From Pseudomonas protegens (GTDB lineage Bacteria; Pseudomonadota; Gammaproteobacteria; Pseudomonadales; Pseudomonadaceae), in assembly GCF_003363755.1 (NCBI RefSeq), contig NZ_CP031396.1, positions 5,488,501 through 5,552,500 on the forward strand: DNA of 64,000 nt. Direction: 5' to 3'. Under the pieces are notes generated by a model. It saw only the letters and a program-made list of their open reading frames with translations, ran no database searches and had not been told where the DNA came from. Below, one piece after another: positions 1-9,197 of the stretch. The translations under genes were made by a program, and so were the position numbers. Positions within the stretch are counted from its first letter, which is position 1. Each line of letters begins with the position of its first letter.

Positions 1-323
1 TCGACGGTGATCCGGCGCGCAGTTGCATCACCCCGGCCGGCTCGGTGCTGGGCAAGAACATCAGCACCATCGATAACCTGCACAACGATCCGGTCGGGCA
101 GGTGGTGCAGCAGGCCTGGCTGGATACAGCGGTGGCCCAGTGCGGTTATTGCCAGGGCGGACAGATCATGTCCGCCACTGCATTGCTCAAGATCCATCCC
201 AATCCCAGCGACGAGCAGATCGAGGAGGCGATGCTCGGCAATATCTGTCGTTGCGGCACCTACAACCGGATCAAGACTGCGATTCGCCAGGCAGCCAACC
301 ATCTGCAGGAGGCCAAGGCATGA
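1..323 (+). CDS. 2Fe-2S subunit of a molybdenum hydroxylase (IorA/CoxS-like), 5' end outside window
   Basis: The reading frame is open from the window edge to a TGA at 321-323, so the N-terminal half with the plant-type 2Fe-2S ligands lies upstream. The visible part has the second cluster typical of xanthine-oxidase-family small subunits: CGYCQGG followed by CRCGTYNRI, plus the preceding ARSCITP segment. Such subunits pass electrons from the molybdopterin subunit. The next gene begins inside this stop codon (ATGA overlap at 320), so the two are translationally coupled. Substrate cannot be told from sequence; isoquinoline oxidoreductase-like two-subunit enzymes without a FAD subunit are the closest family. 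Confidence 0.9.
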   Translation, partial: DGDPARSCITPAGSVLGKNISTIDNLHNDPVGQVVQQAWLDTAVAQCGYCQGGQIMSATALLKIHPNPSDEQIEEAMLGNICRCGTYNRIKTAIRQAANHLQEAKA

Positions 324-2635
324 ACCACCTACCCAGTGATTTTGCCCTGAGCAACCTCAGTCGCCGGAGTTTTCTCAAGGGCGTGGGTGCAACCGGAGCC
401 CTGGTGCTGGCGGCCAGTTGGGGCTGGCAGCAGGCGTTTGCCGAAGACCAGAAGTTCGGTGCCGACGGCATGCCCCATGGCTGGGTCGACGATCCCAAGG
501 TCTATGTGAGCATCGCCAGTGACGGCAGCGTGATGGTGACCTGCAACCGTTCGGAGATGGGCCAGGGGGTGCGGACCAGCCTGAGCATGGTGGTGGCTGA
601 TGAGCTGGAGGCCGATTGGGCTCAGGTCAAGGTCAAGCAGGCGCCCGGGGACGAAGCGCGCTTTGGCAACCAGGACACCGACGGTTCGCGCAGCATGCGC
701 CATTGGTACGAGCCCATGCGTCGTTGCGGCGCCGCTGCGCGAACCATGCTGGAACAGGCCGCCGCCGAGCAATGGCAAGTACCGCTGAGCGAGTGCCGGG
801 CGCAGTTGCACAAAGTGGTTCACCAACCCAGCGGGCGCGAACTGGGCTATGGCGCTCTGGCCGCAGCGGCGGGGGCTCTGGCAGTGCCGGCCCGGGACAG
901 CCTGCGGCTGAAGCAGGCGTCGGAGTTTCGCTATATCGGTAAAGAGGCGACCCGGGCCATCGACGGCGAGGACATCGTCAATGGTCGTGCGGTGTACGGC
1001 GCCGATGTGCACTTTGAAGGCATGCTGTTTGCGGCAGTGGCGCGGCCCCGAGTCTATGGCGGCAAGGTCAAGTCCGTGGATGACAGTGCAGCGCTGAAGG
1101 TGCCTGGGGTGATCAAGGTCATGCCCATCGATGGCCGCCCGTTGCCTTCCGAGTTCCAGCCCCTGGGCGGTGTGGCGGTGGTGGCGAGCAATACCTGGGC
1201 GGCGATCAAGGGCCGCGATGCCTTGAAGATCGAGTGGGACGATGGAGTCAATGCCGGGTACAACTCCATCGAATATCGCAAGGAGTTGGAGGCGGCTGCG
1301 CAAAAGCCGGGCAAGGTGGTGCGCAGCACCGGCAACCTGGATGAAGCCCTGAGTGGTGCGCAGAGCAGCCTGGAAGCCACCTATTACCTGCCGCACCTGG
1401 CCCAGGCACCCATGGAGCCGATGGTGGCCGTGGCGCGCTTCATGGATGGCCGTTGCGAGGCCTGGGCGCCGAGTCAGGCGCCTCAGGTCACCCGCGAGCG
1501 GATTGCCGAGCGCCTGGGCATCGGCTTTGACCAGGTCACGGTCAATGTCACCCTGCTGGGCGGCGGCTTCGGACGCAAATCCAAGCCGGACTTCATTCTT
1601 GAAGCGGCCATCCTGGCCAAGGCATTTCCCGGCAAGGCGGTGCGGGTGCAGTGGACCCGGGAGGATGATATCCACCACTCCTACTTCCATACGGTGTCGG
1701 CGGAGTACCTCAAGGCCGGGTTAAGCGAGGACGGCATGCCTGCCGCCTGGCTGCATCGCACCGTGGCGCCTAGCATTACCGCGTTGTTTGCCCCGGGGAT
1801 GAACCATGAAGGCGCCTTCGAGCTGGGCATGGGCTTCACCAACATGGCCTATGCGATCCCCAATGTGCGCCTGGAAAACCCCGAAGCTGCGGCCCATACC
1901 CGGGTAGGTTGGTATCGCTCGGTGTCGAACATTCCCCACGGTTTTGCCATTCAGAGTTTTGTCGACGAACTGGCCCACAAGGCGGGCCAGGACCCACTGA
2001 AGTACCAGCTCAAGCTGTTGGGACCGGACCGTCAGATCGATCCGCGAACCCTGAGCGAAGAATGGAATTACGGCGAGTCCCCTGAGCGTTACCCGATCGA
2101 TACCGGGCGCATGCGCGCGGTGCTGGAAACCGCGGCCAAGGCCGCCGGGTGGGGGCGCTCGCTGCCCAAGGGGCGTGGCCTGGGGTTGGCGGTGCACTAC
2201 AGTTTCGTGACCTATGTGGCAGCGGTGATCGATGTGGAGGTGAAGGAGGACGGCACGCTGATTGTGCACAAGGCTGATATCGCCGTGGATTGCGGTCCGC
2301 AGATCAACCCTGAGCGTATTCGTTCGCAGTTCGAGGGGGCTTGTGTCATGGGCCTGGGCAATGCGGTGCTGGGAGAGATCAGCTTCAAGGACGGTAAGGT
2401 GCAGCAGGACAATTTCCATATGTATGAGGTGGCACGCATGTCCCTGGCACCGAAAGAGGTGCAGGTGCATTTGCTGACTCCGCCGGGCGAGGTGCCGCTG
2501 GGAGGCGTTGGTGAACCAGGTGTACCGCCCATTGCGCCGGCCCTGTGCAACGCCATCTTCGCCGCCACCGGCAAGCGCATCCGCAATCTGCCCGTGCGCT
2601 ACCAGCTGCAGGGTTGGCAGCAGGCGGGTGCCTGA
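320..2635 (+). CDS. Molybdopterin-binding large subunit of an IorB-like aldehyde/isoquinoline oxidoreductase, Tat-exported
   Basis: A 771-aa protein. The ATG at 320 overlaps the small-subunit stop and gives a twin-arginine signal (SRRSFLKG at residues 14-21, then a hydrophobic stretch), so the holoenzyme is probably exported folded with its cofactor. Family marks include LLGGGFGRK in the middle and VGEPGVPPIAPAL near the C terminus, which contains the glutamate used for catalysis in this superfamily. Absence of a FAD-subunit gene fits the IorAB type that donates electrons to a cytochrome or quinone. The downstream XdhC and MobA-like genes supply cofactor maturation. The substrate is not known; aldehydes or N-heterocycles are family guesses. 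Confidence 0.9.
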   Translation: MNHLPSDFALSNLSRRSFLKGVGATGALVLAASWGWQQAFAEDQKFGADGMPHGWVDDPKVYVSIASDGSVMVTCNRSEMGQGVRTSLSMVVADELEADWAQVKVKQAPGDEARFGNQDTDGSRSMRHWYEPMRRCGAAARTMLEQAAAEQWQVPLSECRAQLHKVVHQPSGRELGYGALAAAAGALAVPARDSLRLKQASEFRYIGKEATRAIDGEDIVNGRAVYGADVHFEGMLFAAVARPRVYGGKVKSVDDSAALKVPGVIKVMPIDGRPLPSEFQPLGGVAVVASNTWAAIKGRDALKIEWDDGVNAGYNSIEYRKELEAAAQKPGKVVRSTGNLDEALSGAQSSLEATYYLPHLAQAPMEPMVAVARFMDGRCEAWAPSQAPQVTRERIAERLGIGFDQVTVNVTLLGGGFGRKSKPDFILEAAILAKAFPGKAVRVQWTREDDIHHSYFHTVSAEYLKAGLSEDGMPAAWLHRTVAPSITALFAPGMNHEGAFELGMGFTNMAYAIPNVRLENPEAAAHTRVGWYRSVSNIPHGFAIQSFVDELAHKAGQDPLKYQLKLLGPDRQIDPRTLSEEWNYGESPERYPIDTGRMRAVLETAAKAAGWGRSLPKGRGLGLAVHYSFVTYVAAVIDVEVKEDGTLIVHKADIAVDCGPQINPERIRSQFEGACVMGLGNAVLGEISFKDGKVQQDNFHMYEVARMSLAPKEVQVHLLTPPGEVPLGGVGEPGVPPIAPALCNAIFAATGKRIRNLPVRYQLQGWQQAGA

Positions 2636-3630
2636 TGGACAGCGTCGACCTGAATGTCCTGCGCAGTGTTCTGGAGTGGCGCCGCGCCGGGCGCACGGTG
2701 GTGCTCTATAGCGTGGTGCAGACCTGGGGCAGTGCGCCCCGGTTGCCGGGTGCCATGTTGGCCTTGCGCGACGATGGGGTGGTGATTGGCTCGGTATCCG
2801 GTGGTTGTATCGAGGACGACTTGATCACGCGCCTGGCGGATGGGCGCTTGTCCCTGTCCGGGCCGCCGGTGCAGTTGCTGACCTATGGTGTGACCCTGGA
2901 GGAGGCGGCACGTTTTGGCCTGCCTTGTGGTGGCACCTTGCGCCTGACCGAGGAGCGGGTTGGCGATCCTTCCTGGGTCGCCGAGTTGCTGGAACGCTGC
3001 GAAGCGCACCAGATCGTGGCTCGGGAATTGAACCTGAGTAGCGGCCAGGTGCTGCTCAAGGCGGCGAGCAAGACGGATGAGCTGGCGTTCGACGGGCTCA
3101 CTCTGCGAGCGATCTATGGGCCGCGCTGGCGTCTGTTGCTGATCGGCGCCGGGCAGCTTTCCCGTTATGTGGCGCAAATGGCCCGTCTGCTGGACTTCGA
3201 GGTGCTGGTCTGTGATCCGCGCCAGGAGTTCGTGCAAGGGTGGGAGGATCAGGATGGGCGCTTTGTCGCCGGCATGCCCGACGATGCAGTGCTGAGTATT
3301 AAGCCCGATGAGCGCACGGCGGTGGTGGCGCTGACTCATGATCCGCGTCTGGATGACATGGCCCTGCTGACGGCGCTCGATTCCCCGGCGTTTTATGTCG
3401 GAGCCCTGGGGTCTCGGGTCAACAGCCAGAAACGTCGGGACAACCTGGCGTTCTTGGGATTGTCAGCGCCGGCCATCGAGCGTTTGCATGGCCCGGTGGG
3501 GTTGCACATCGGCAGTCATACGCCGGCGGAGATTGCCTTGTCGCTGATGGCGGAGATCGTGGCGATCAAGAACGGCATTGAGCCCTTGCAGAAGAAGCCG
3601 TTGGCCCGAGTGGCCGAGGCGACCACATGA
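2635..3630 (+). CDS. XdhC/CoxI-family molybdenum cofactor sulfuration and insertion chaperone
   Basis: A 331-aa protein whose ATG at 2635 shares a base with the stop of the large-subunit gene (TGATG), so it is coupled to it. The N-terminal half carries the XdhC/CoxI signature (SVSGGCIEDD and PCGGTLRL). The C-terminal half is a Rossmann-like domain with LLLIGAGQLSRYVAQ and YVGALGSR. XdhC proteins bind molybdopterin cofactor, promote exchange of an oxo for a sulfido ligand and hand it to the hydroxylase, which matches its place directly behind the hydroxylase genes. It overlaps the following nucleotidyltransferase gene by four bases. Confidence 0.9.
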   Translation: MDSVDLNVLRSVLEWRRAGRTVVLYSVVQTWGSAPRLPGAMLALRDDGVVIGSVSGGCIEDDLITRLADGRLSLSGPPVQLLTYGVTLEEAARFGLPCGGTLRLTEERVGDPSWVAELLERCEAHQIVARELNLSSGQVLLKAASKTDELAFDGLTLRAIYGPRWRLLLIGAGQLSRYVAQMARLLDFEVLVCDPRQEFVQGWEDQDGRFVAGMPDDAVLSIKPDERTAVVALTHDPRLDDMALLTALDSPAFYVGALGSRVNSQKRRDNLAFLGLSAPAIERLHGPVGLHIGSHTPAEIALSLMAEIVAIKNGIEPLQKKPLARVAEATT

Positions 3631-4223
3631 TTGCCCCGCCTTGCGCCGTCATCCTGGCGGCGGGGCAGGGCAGTCGTTATCGAGAGGTGGCAGGGAGCGA
3701 TCAGGATAAGTTGCTGGCACCTTGCAGAGGTCGCGATGGTGTATTGCGACCGGTGCTGGAACAGGTGCTGGTCAACCTGCCGGTGGAAATGCATCGGCGA
3801 GTGCTGGTCACGACGCCGGGACGGCCGCAGGTGGCGGAACTGGCGCAGGCTTATGGCTGCCAGGTGCTGTTGCTGGATTCCCTTGGCATGGGCCAGAGTC
3901 TGGCGGCGGCAGTGGCTGCTAGTGCCGATGCCGGTGGTTGGGTGATTTTGCTCGGGGATATGCCCTTTATCTTGCCAGGCACCATAACGCGGGTAATCGA
4001 GGCGTTGACCGAGGAGGCCATCAGCGTGCCTCGGCTGGGTGACGATCTGGGGCATCCGGTGGGGTTTGGTCGGGCTTATGGCGCCGCATTGCAAGGCTTG
4101 TCCGGTGATCGCGGTGCCAAGTGCCTGTTTACCTCGGGCAAGGTGGTCGAGGTGTCAGTGACCGACCCGGGAGTGGTATGGGATGTGGATCGACCCGAGG
4201 CGCTGGTCTATCGGGAGCGCTGA
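3627..4223 (+). CDS. MobA-like NTP transferase (MocA-type molybdopterin cytidylyltransferase candidate)
   Basis: A 198-aa protein starting at an ATGA overlap with the XdhC gene. The N terminus has the nucleotidyltransferase loop VILAAGQGSRY followed by a lysine-containing DKLLAPC segment, and LLGDMPF further on supplies the metal-binding aspartate. In molybdenum hydroxylase operons this family attaches CMP to molybdopterin to give the cytosine dinucleotide form used by bacterial aldehyde/CO/isoquinoline oxidoreductases. Guanylyl specificity cannot be excluded from sequence alone. A strong terminator follows. Confidence 0.85.
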   Translation: MIAPPCAVILAAGQGSRYREVAGSDQDKLLAPCRGRDGVLRPVLEQVLVNLPVEMHRRVLVTTPGRPQVAELAQAYGCQVLLLDSLGMGQSLAAAVAASADAGGWVILLGDMPFILPGTITRVIEALTEEAISVPRLGDDLGHPVGFGRAYGAALQGLSGDRGAKCLFTSGKVVEVSVTDPGVVWDVDRPEALVYRER

Positions 4224-4234
4224 ATGGCAGGCAT

Positions 4235-4272
4235 GAAAAAGCCCCGCTCGGTTAACCGGGCGGGGCTTTTTC
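4235..4272. terminator. Bidirectional intrinsic terminator between mobA-like gene and rne
   Basis: A near-perfect 12-bp stem (GAAAAAGCCCCG pairing with CGGGGCTTTTTC) with a 14-base loop. It has A and T runs on both sides, so it can end both the rightward molybdenum operon and the leftward rne transcript. Confidence 0.9.
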
Positions 4273-4285
4273 ATTGCCGATGGAG

Positions 4286-7200
4286 TCAGACGAGAGGTTT
4301 AGGCTCGTGTTGTTTCTCCTCGGTGTGGGCTACGTGCTCAACGGCGTGCTCGACGTTGTGCGGAGCCTCTTCCACGGCTGGGGCAGCTTGCTCGACCGCA
4401 GGTTCGGCGACAGGCGCAGGTGCTGCTTCGGCTGCTTCGACAGGCGCTGGAGCGGCCTCGACGACCACTGGCGCTTCTACCGGAGCGGGTTCGGCAGCGA
4501 CCACGGCTTCAACCGGGGCAGCTGCGGCAGCCAGTTCGGCTTCCTTCTGCAGACGCTCGGCTTCACGCTTGCGACGACGCACTTCGCGCGGATCGTTTGG
4601 TGCGCGACCGTTGCTGGTCAGGGCGCTGGCAGGAGCGGCCTCGATCACTGGAGCGGGTGCTTCGGCAACCACAGGGGCAGCAACCGGAGCAGGCTCTTCG
4701 GCCTGGGCTGGTTGCTGGGCGACCACTGGCTGTTCGACAGCTACAGGCTCAGTTGCAGGCACTGGAGTTTCCTGAGCCGGCTCGATGGCCTTTTCTTCAG
4801 TCACTGGCGCTGGGGCTACAGGTTCTGCCACAGGCTGCTGGGCAACCACTGGCTGTGCTTCCACAACCACGGCGGGTTCGGCAGCGACTTCAACCTGGGC
4901 GGGTTCTGCAACAACCGGAGCTGCTTCGGCTACTGGAGCAACTTCAACCGCTGGAGCTGCTGGAGCTTCCACTGCAGTGGTGGCTTCAACAACAGGCGCT
5001 TGCGGAGCCTTTTCTTCAACCGCGGCCGTAGCACGTTCGGCTTGCTGATGCGCTTCGGCTTCAGCGTTGGCGCTGATGGCGGTGCTGGCAACGGCAGCGG
5101 TAACCGCGAGGCCGGCAGCCAGGTCGGCGCTGCTCGGCTCTTCGCCGTTCTCTTCCGAGCCTTCGATCACATTGCCGTTGGCATCGCGCTGACGTTCACG
5201 ACGATTGCTGCGACGACGCTGGCCGCGGGAGCGACGACGTGGACGTTCGCCTTCGGCGTTGTCCTGGCCTTCTTCCTGCAGTTGCTCTTCGTTCGGCAGC
5301 ACTTCTTCTTCGCTGGCGGCAGCGGCTTGAGCCTGCTCGGCGCGTGGTTGGCGCTCTTCACGTGGTTGACGCGGCTGGCGCTCTTCACGTGGCTGGCGAG
5401 CTGGACGCTCTTCAGTCATAGCAGCGGCGGTAGCGGCGGCTGCAGCCGGAGCGGCATCCAGAGGTTCACGCAGTTCGCGAACACGTTCTTCACGCTCGCC
5501 ACGTGGCTTGCGGTCCTCGCGAGGGGCGCGTGGTTGACGTTCTTCACGAGGTGCGCGTGGAGCGCGTTCTTCGCGGGCTACGCCTTGTACTTCTTCACGG
5601 GCTTCACGAACTTCCCGTGGCTGACGCTCTTCCCGTGGTGCGCGTTCTTCACGCGGAGCACGTTCTTCGCGCGGCTTGCGTTCTTCATCGCGGCGACCGT
5701 TACGGTTGCGGCTCTGTTGGCGGCCGTTGCGACGTTGTTCTTCGTTGCTGCGCGCAGGACGTTCGGTCACTGGCTTCTCGACCACAACTGGAGCCGCTGG
5801 CTCTTCCTTGGTGGCGAACAGGCTGACCAGGGACTTCACCAGGCCTTTGAACAGGCTCGGCTCGGCAACAACCGGAGCTGGAGCGGCAACCGGTGCAGGG
5901 GCTTCGGTTGGCACTGGTGCGTTGGCGCGGGCCGGAGCGGTCTTCACTGCGGCTTCCTGGCGAACCAGGGTACGGGTGGCGGCGGTTGGCTGAACTTCTT
6001 CGGCTTCGGCAGCGGCAGCGGCGATTTCGTAGCTGGACTGATTGGTGTTGGCTTCCGGGCTGTCATCGCGCAGGCGCTGAACTTCGAAGTGCGGCGTTTC
6101 GAGGTGATCGTTCGGCAGGATGACGATGCGGGCACGGGTGCGCAGTTCGATCTTGGTGATCGAGTTGCGTTTTTCGTTGAGCAGGAAGGCGGCGACCGGA
6201 ATCGGCACTTGGGCGCGAACTTCGGCGGTGCGGTCTTTCAGGGCTTCTTCTTCGATCAGGCGCAGGATCGCCAGGGACAGCGACTCGACGTCACGGATGA
6301 TGCCGGTGCCGTTGCAGCGTGGGCAGACGATGCCGCTGCTTTCACCCAGGGATGGGCGCAGGCGCTGACGGGACATTTCCAGCAGGCCAAAGCGCGAGAT
6401 GCGGCCGATCTGCACGCGGGCGCGGTCGGCTTCCAGGCATTCGCGGACTTTTTCTTCCACGGCGCGCTGGTTCTTGGCTGGGGTCATGTCGATGAAGTCG
6501 ATGACGATCAGGCCGCCGATATCACGCAGGCGCAGTTGGCGAGCGATTTCTTCCGCTGCTTCCAGGTTGGTCTGCAGGGCGGTTTCTTCGATGTCGCTGC
6601 CTTTGGTGGCGCGGGCCGAGTTGATGTCGATGGACACCAGGGCTTCGGTCGGGTCGATGACGATGGAGCCGCCGGAAGGCAGTTCAACCACGCGCTGGAA
6701 GGCGGTCTCGATCTGGCTTTCGATCTGGAAACGGTTGAACAGCGGCACGCTGTCTTCGTACAGCTTGATCTTGCTGGCGTACTGCGGCATCACCTGGCGG
6801 ATGAAGGTCAGGGCTTCGTCCTGGGCTTCAACGCTGTCGATCAGCACTTCGCCGATGTCCTGGCGCAGGTAGTCGCGGATCGCGCGGATGATCACGTTGC
6901 TTTCCTGGTAGATCAGGAATGGCGCGGAGCGATCCAGCGATGCTTCTTTGATGGCGGTCCAGAGTTGCAGCAGGTAGTCGAGGTCCCACTGCATCTCTTC
7001 GCTGCTGCGGCCCAGGCCGGCAGTGCGCACGATCAGGCCCATGTCGGCAGGAGCTACCAGGCCGTTCAGCGCTTCACGCAGTTCGTTGCGCTCTTCGCCT
7101 TCGATGCGGCGGGAGATGCCGCCGGCACGTGGGTTGTTCGGCATCAGTACCAGGTAACGGCCCGCCAGGCTGATGAAGGTGGTCAGGGCGGCGCCCTTGT

Positions 7201-7525
7201 TGCCACGCTCTTCTTTTTCGACCTGGACGATGACTTCCTGGCCTTCGCTCAGGACGTCCTTGATGTTGACGCGGCCTTCGGGGGCTTTCTTGAAGTATTC
7301 GCGGGAGATTTCTTTGAGGGGCAGGAAGCCGTGGCGCTCAGAGCCGAAATCGACAAAGGCAGCCTCAAGGCTTGGTTCGATACGAGTGATGCGGCCTTTA
7401 TAGATGTTGGCCTTTTTCTGCTCGCGTGCACCGGACTCGATGTCCAGATCGTAGAGGCGCTGGCCGTCTACCAGGGCAACACGCAACTCTTCGGGTTGAG
7501 TTGCGTTAATCAGCATTCTTTTCAT
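4286..7525 (-). CDS. rne: Ribonuclease E
   Basis: A 1079-aa protein counted from the conserved start MKRMLINATQ at 7525; an in-frame upstream ATG lies in the leader and is not conserved in the family. The catalytic half holds an S1 RNA-binding domain (GRITRIEPSLEAAFVDFG near residues 40-60), the metal-binding aspartates in VSIDINSARA (about 303) and VIDFIDM (about 346), and the zinc-link CPRCNGTG (about 404). The C-terminal half is the disordered scaffold: Arg/Glu/Pro-rich repeats around 560-720, then an Ala/Pro/Val-rich stretch. It starts mRNA decay and rRNA/tRNA processing and organises the degradosome at the membrane. The gene has an unusually long upstream region, as expected for autoregulation. 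Confidence 0.98.
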   Translation of the reverse strand: MKRMLINATQPEELRVALVDGQRLYDLDIESGAREQKKANIYKGRITRIEPSLEAAFVDFGSERHGFLPLKEISREYFKKAPEGRVNIKDVLSEGQEVIVQVEKEERGNKGAALTTFISLAGRYLVLMPNNPRAGGISRRIEGEERNELREALNGLVAPADMGLIVRTAGLGRSSEEMQWDLDYLLQLWTAIKEASLDRSAPFLIYQESNVIIRAIRDYLRQDIGEVLIDSVEAQDEALTFIRQVMPQYASKIKLYEDSVPLFNRFQIESQIETAFQRVVELPSGGSIVIDPTEALVSIDINSARATKGSDIEETALQTNLEAAEEIARQLRLRDIGGLIVIDFIDMTPAKNQRAVEEKVRECLEADRARVQIGRISRFGLLEMSRQRLRPSLGESSGIVCPRCNGTGIIRDVESLSLAILRLIEEEALKDRTAEVRAQVPIPVAAFLLNEKRNSITKIELRTRARIVILPNDHLETPHFEVQRLRDDSPEANTNQSSYEIAAAAAEAEEVQPTAATRTLVRQEAAVKTAPARANAPVPTEAPAPVAAPAPVVAEPSLFKGLVKSLVSLFATKEEPAAPVVVEKPVTERPARSNEEQRRNGRQQSRNRNGRRDEERKPREERAPREERAPREERQPREVREAREEVQGVAREERAPRAPREERQPRAPREDRKPRGEREERVRELREPLDAAPAAAAATAAAMTEERPARQPREERQPRQPREERQPRAEQAQAAAASEEEVLPNEEQLQEEGQDNAEGERPRRRSRGQRRRSNRRERQRDANGNVIEGSEENGEEPSSADLAAGLAVTAAVASTAISANAEAEAHQQAERATAAVEEKAPQAPVVEATTAVEAPAAPAVEVAPVAEAAPVVAEPAQVEVAAEPAVVVEAQPVVAQQPVAEPVAPAPVTEEKAIEPAQETPVPATEPVAVEQPVVAQQPAQAEEPAPVAAPVVAEAPAPVIEAAPASALTSNGRAPNDPREVRRRKREAERLQKEAELAAAAAPVEAVVAAEPAPVEAPVVVEAAPAPVEAAEAAPAPVAEPAVEQAAPAVEEAPHNVEHAVEHVAHTEEKQHEPKPLV

Positions 7526-8182
7526 GTAGTACCGTCGGTTTCCGGGCTGCCGGAAACGGCGTTCGGCACACACGACTTCTCACGGTCGGTGTCAGGTGCG
7601 TCAGGAGTGGTTGACCACTCGAGTGTCTAGCGAGGTTCGTCCGAATAACTAAGAACGAAGTCGCGACTCACGCGTCCTGCTTGCTGTGGTGACTAAGGCA
7701 CCGCTTAAGCAAAAGTCTGTCAGGAGGAGGAATCAACCGGCGACTGTGGACGAGATGAAGCGTCTTGAATAAAGCCTAATGCTACACAGTCCGACGGTTG
7801 TGCATCTCCACCCTACACGTATCCCTGATAATTCGGGTGCTGCCGCGCGCAGAATCCGCAGCGGGTTGGCATTTACCGTGAACTCCGAAAGGGGAGTTCA
7901 CGCATCATGGCTAAAGGCGTTGTTTCCGTAACCTTCGCTCGGGGTTGTCTGTCGCCGACTGCACTTTGTGAACTGGCCGTTAATCGCTGCGTAAAAGGCG
8001 AGTGATAACTCTGCTTTCTACGGGTTTCAGGCCTCATGTCACCTGCGCTTGTTACAACGTCAGACTCTTCCGGTATGTAGCGAGAGCTGCGTAGGACGGC
8101 CTTGCGTCCTTATGAATTGCGTTGGTCAGGGCCGGCTAGTTGCCGCTGTTCCGCTGTCCAGCCGCTTTTGGCGGCGTTCGCG
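7526..8182 (-). promoter_or_regulatory. Probable long 5' leader of rne
   Basis: About 660 bases lie between the best minus-strand promoter and the rne start, with no convincing gene on either strand. RNase E is known in enterobacteria to control its own mRNA through a long structured 5' leader, and a leader of this kind is the most natural explanation. A 10-bp hairpin at 7877-7902 lies within it. Leader function is inferred; no homology was checked. Confidence 0.5.
7877..7902. repeat. 10-bp perfect hairpin in the rne leader
   Basis: CGTGAACTCC and GGAGTTCACG form a perfect stem with a 6-base loop. There is no T run on either side, so it is a structure rather than a terminator. It sits about 350 nt upstream of the rne start codon and could be an RNase E-responsive hairpin. 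Confidence 0.6.
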
Positions 8183-8211
8183 ACTATAGCAGCAATCATT
8201 AAGTGCTTCAA
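8183..8211 (-). promoter_or_regulatory. Sigma-70-like promoter reading toward rne
   Basis: On the minus strand TTGAAG (8206-8211) and TATAGT (8183-8188) are separated by 17 bases, four or five matches to consensus in each box. It is the best candidate for the distal rne promoter and lies back to back with the start of rluC. Confidence 0.55.
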
Positions 8212-8240
8212 ATCCATAAAAAATTGTTATCATTCGCGCC

Positions 8241-9197
8241 ATGACGACTACTGCCCCCTCGACCCCAGGCGTTCAAATGCTTGAGGTCTCGCCGGAATAT
8301 GCCGGCCAACGAATTGATAACTTCCTTCTCGCTCGGCTCAAAGGCGTGCCCAAGACCTTGATTTATCGCATTTTGCGCAAAGGCGAAGTGCGGGTGAACA
8401 AGGGGCGGATCAAGCCCGAATACAAGCTGCAGGCGGGTGATGTGGTGCGCGTGCCGCCGGTGCGCGTGCCTGAGCGCGACGAGCCGGTGCCGCTGGCGCA
8501 AGGTTTGCTGCAGCGTCTTGAGGCGTCGATCGTCTTCGAAGACAAGGCCCTGATTGTGATCAACAAGCCTGCAGGCATTGCTGTGCATGGCGGAAGCGGC
8601 CTGAATTTCGGGGTAATCGAAGCCTTTCGTCAGTTGCGCCCGGATGCCAAGGAGCTGGAGCTGGTGCATCGCCTCGATCGCGATACTTCTGGCCTGTTGA
8701 TGATCGCGAAGAAGCGCAGCATGTTGCGCCACCTGCATGCCGCTTTGCGCGGTGATGGTGTGGATAAGCGCTATATGGCGCTGGTTCGTGGTCACTGGGC
8801 TACTGCGCTGAAGCAGGTGCGGGCGCCGTTGCTCAAGAGCAATCTGCGCTCAGGCGAGCGCATGGTGGAGGTGAACGAGGAGGGCAAGGAGGCCTTGACG
8901 GTGTTCAAGGTGCTGCGCCGCTTCGGTGAGTTCGCCACTATGGTCGAGGCCAAGCCGGTCACCGGGCGTACGCATCAGATTCGTGTGCACACCCTGCACG
9001 CCGGGCACTGCATCGCTGGCGACAGCAAATACGGCGACGATGATTTCACTCGTGAGATTCGCGAGTTGGGCGGCAAGCGCCTCTTTCTCCATGCCTATAT
9101 GTTGACGGTGCCGCTGCCGGATGGTGGTGAGCTGAAGTTGCAGGCCCCAGTGGACGACATGTGGGCCAAAACCGTGGAGCGCTTGAGTGCACCCTGA
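8241..9197 (+). CDS. rluC: 23S rRNA pseudouridine synthase RluC
   Basis: A 318-aa protein. It has an N-terminal S4 RNA-binding domain (IDNFLLARLKGVPKTLIYRILRKG region, residues about 22-80) and the RluA-family catalytic motif HRLDRDTSGLLMIAKK with the essential aspartate. GRTHQIRVH is also conserved. RluC converts uridines 955, 2504 and 2580 of 23S rRNA (E. coli numbering). It is divergent from rne, as in many gamma-proteobacteria, and its stop overlaps the start of the following HAD gene. Confidence 0.95.
   Translation: MTTTAPSTPGVQMLEVSPEYAGQRIDNFLLARLKGVPKTLIYRILRKGEVRVNKGRIKPEYKLQAGDVVRVPPVRVPERDEPVPLAQGLLQRLEASIVFEDKALIVINKPAGIAVHGGSGLNFGVIEAFRQLRPDAKELELVHRLDRDTSGLLMIAKKRSMLRHLHAALRGDGVDKRYMALVRGHWATALKQVRAPLLKSNLRSGERMVEVNEEGKEALTVFKVLRRFGEFATMVEAKPVTGRTHQIRVHTLHAGHCIAGDSKYGDDDFTREIRELGGKRLFLHAYMLTVPLPDGGELKLQAPVDDMWAKTVERLSAP

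Noticed and set aside
329..1690. A 453-codon minus-strand frame opposite the molybdopterin subunit gene
   Set aside because: Antisense shadow of a well-supported enzyme gene, without motifs or a ribosome-binding site.
5340..5700. Tandem repeated DNA in rne considered as a CRISPR or minisatellite
   Set aside because: The repeats are in frame and encode the Arg/Glu/Pro-rich scaffold of RNase E; spacing is irregular and there are no spacers.
4274..7630. An 1118-codon open frame on the plus strand opposite rne
   Set aside because: It is the antisense shadow of a GC-rich gene with strong third-position bias; its translation is low-complexity (Phe/Gly/Trp-rich) and has no family features, while the minus strand encodes a full RNase E.
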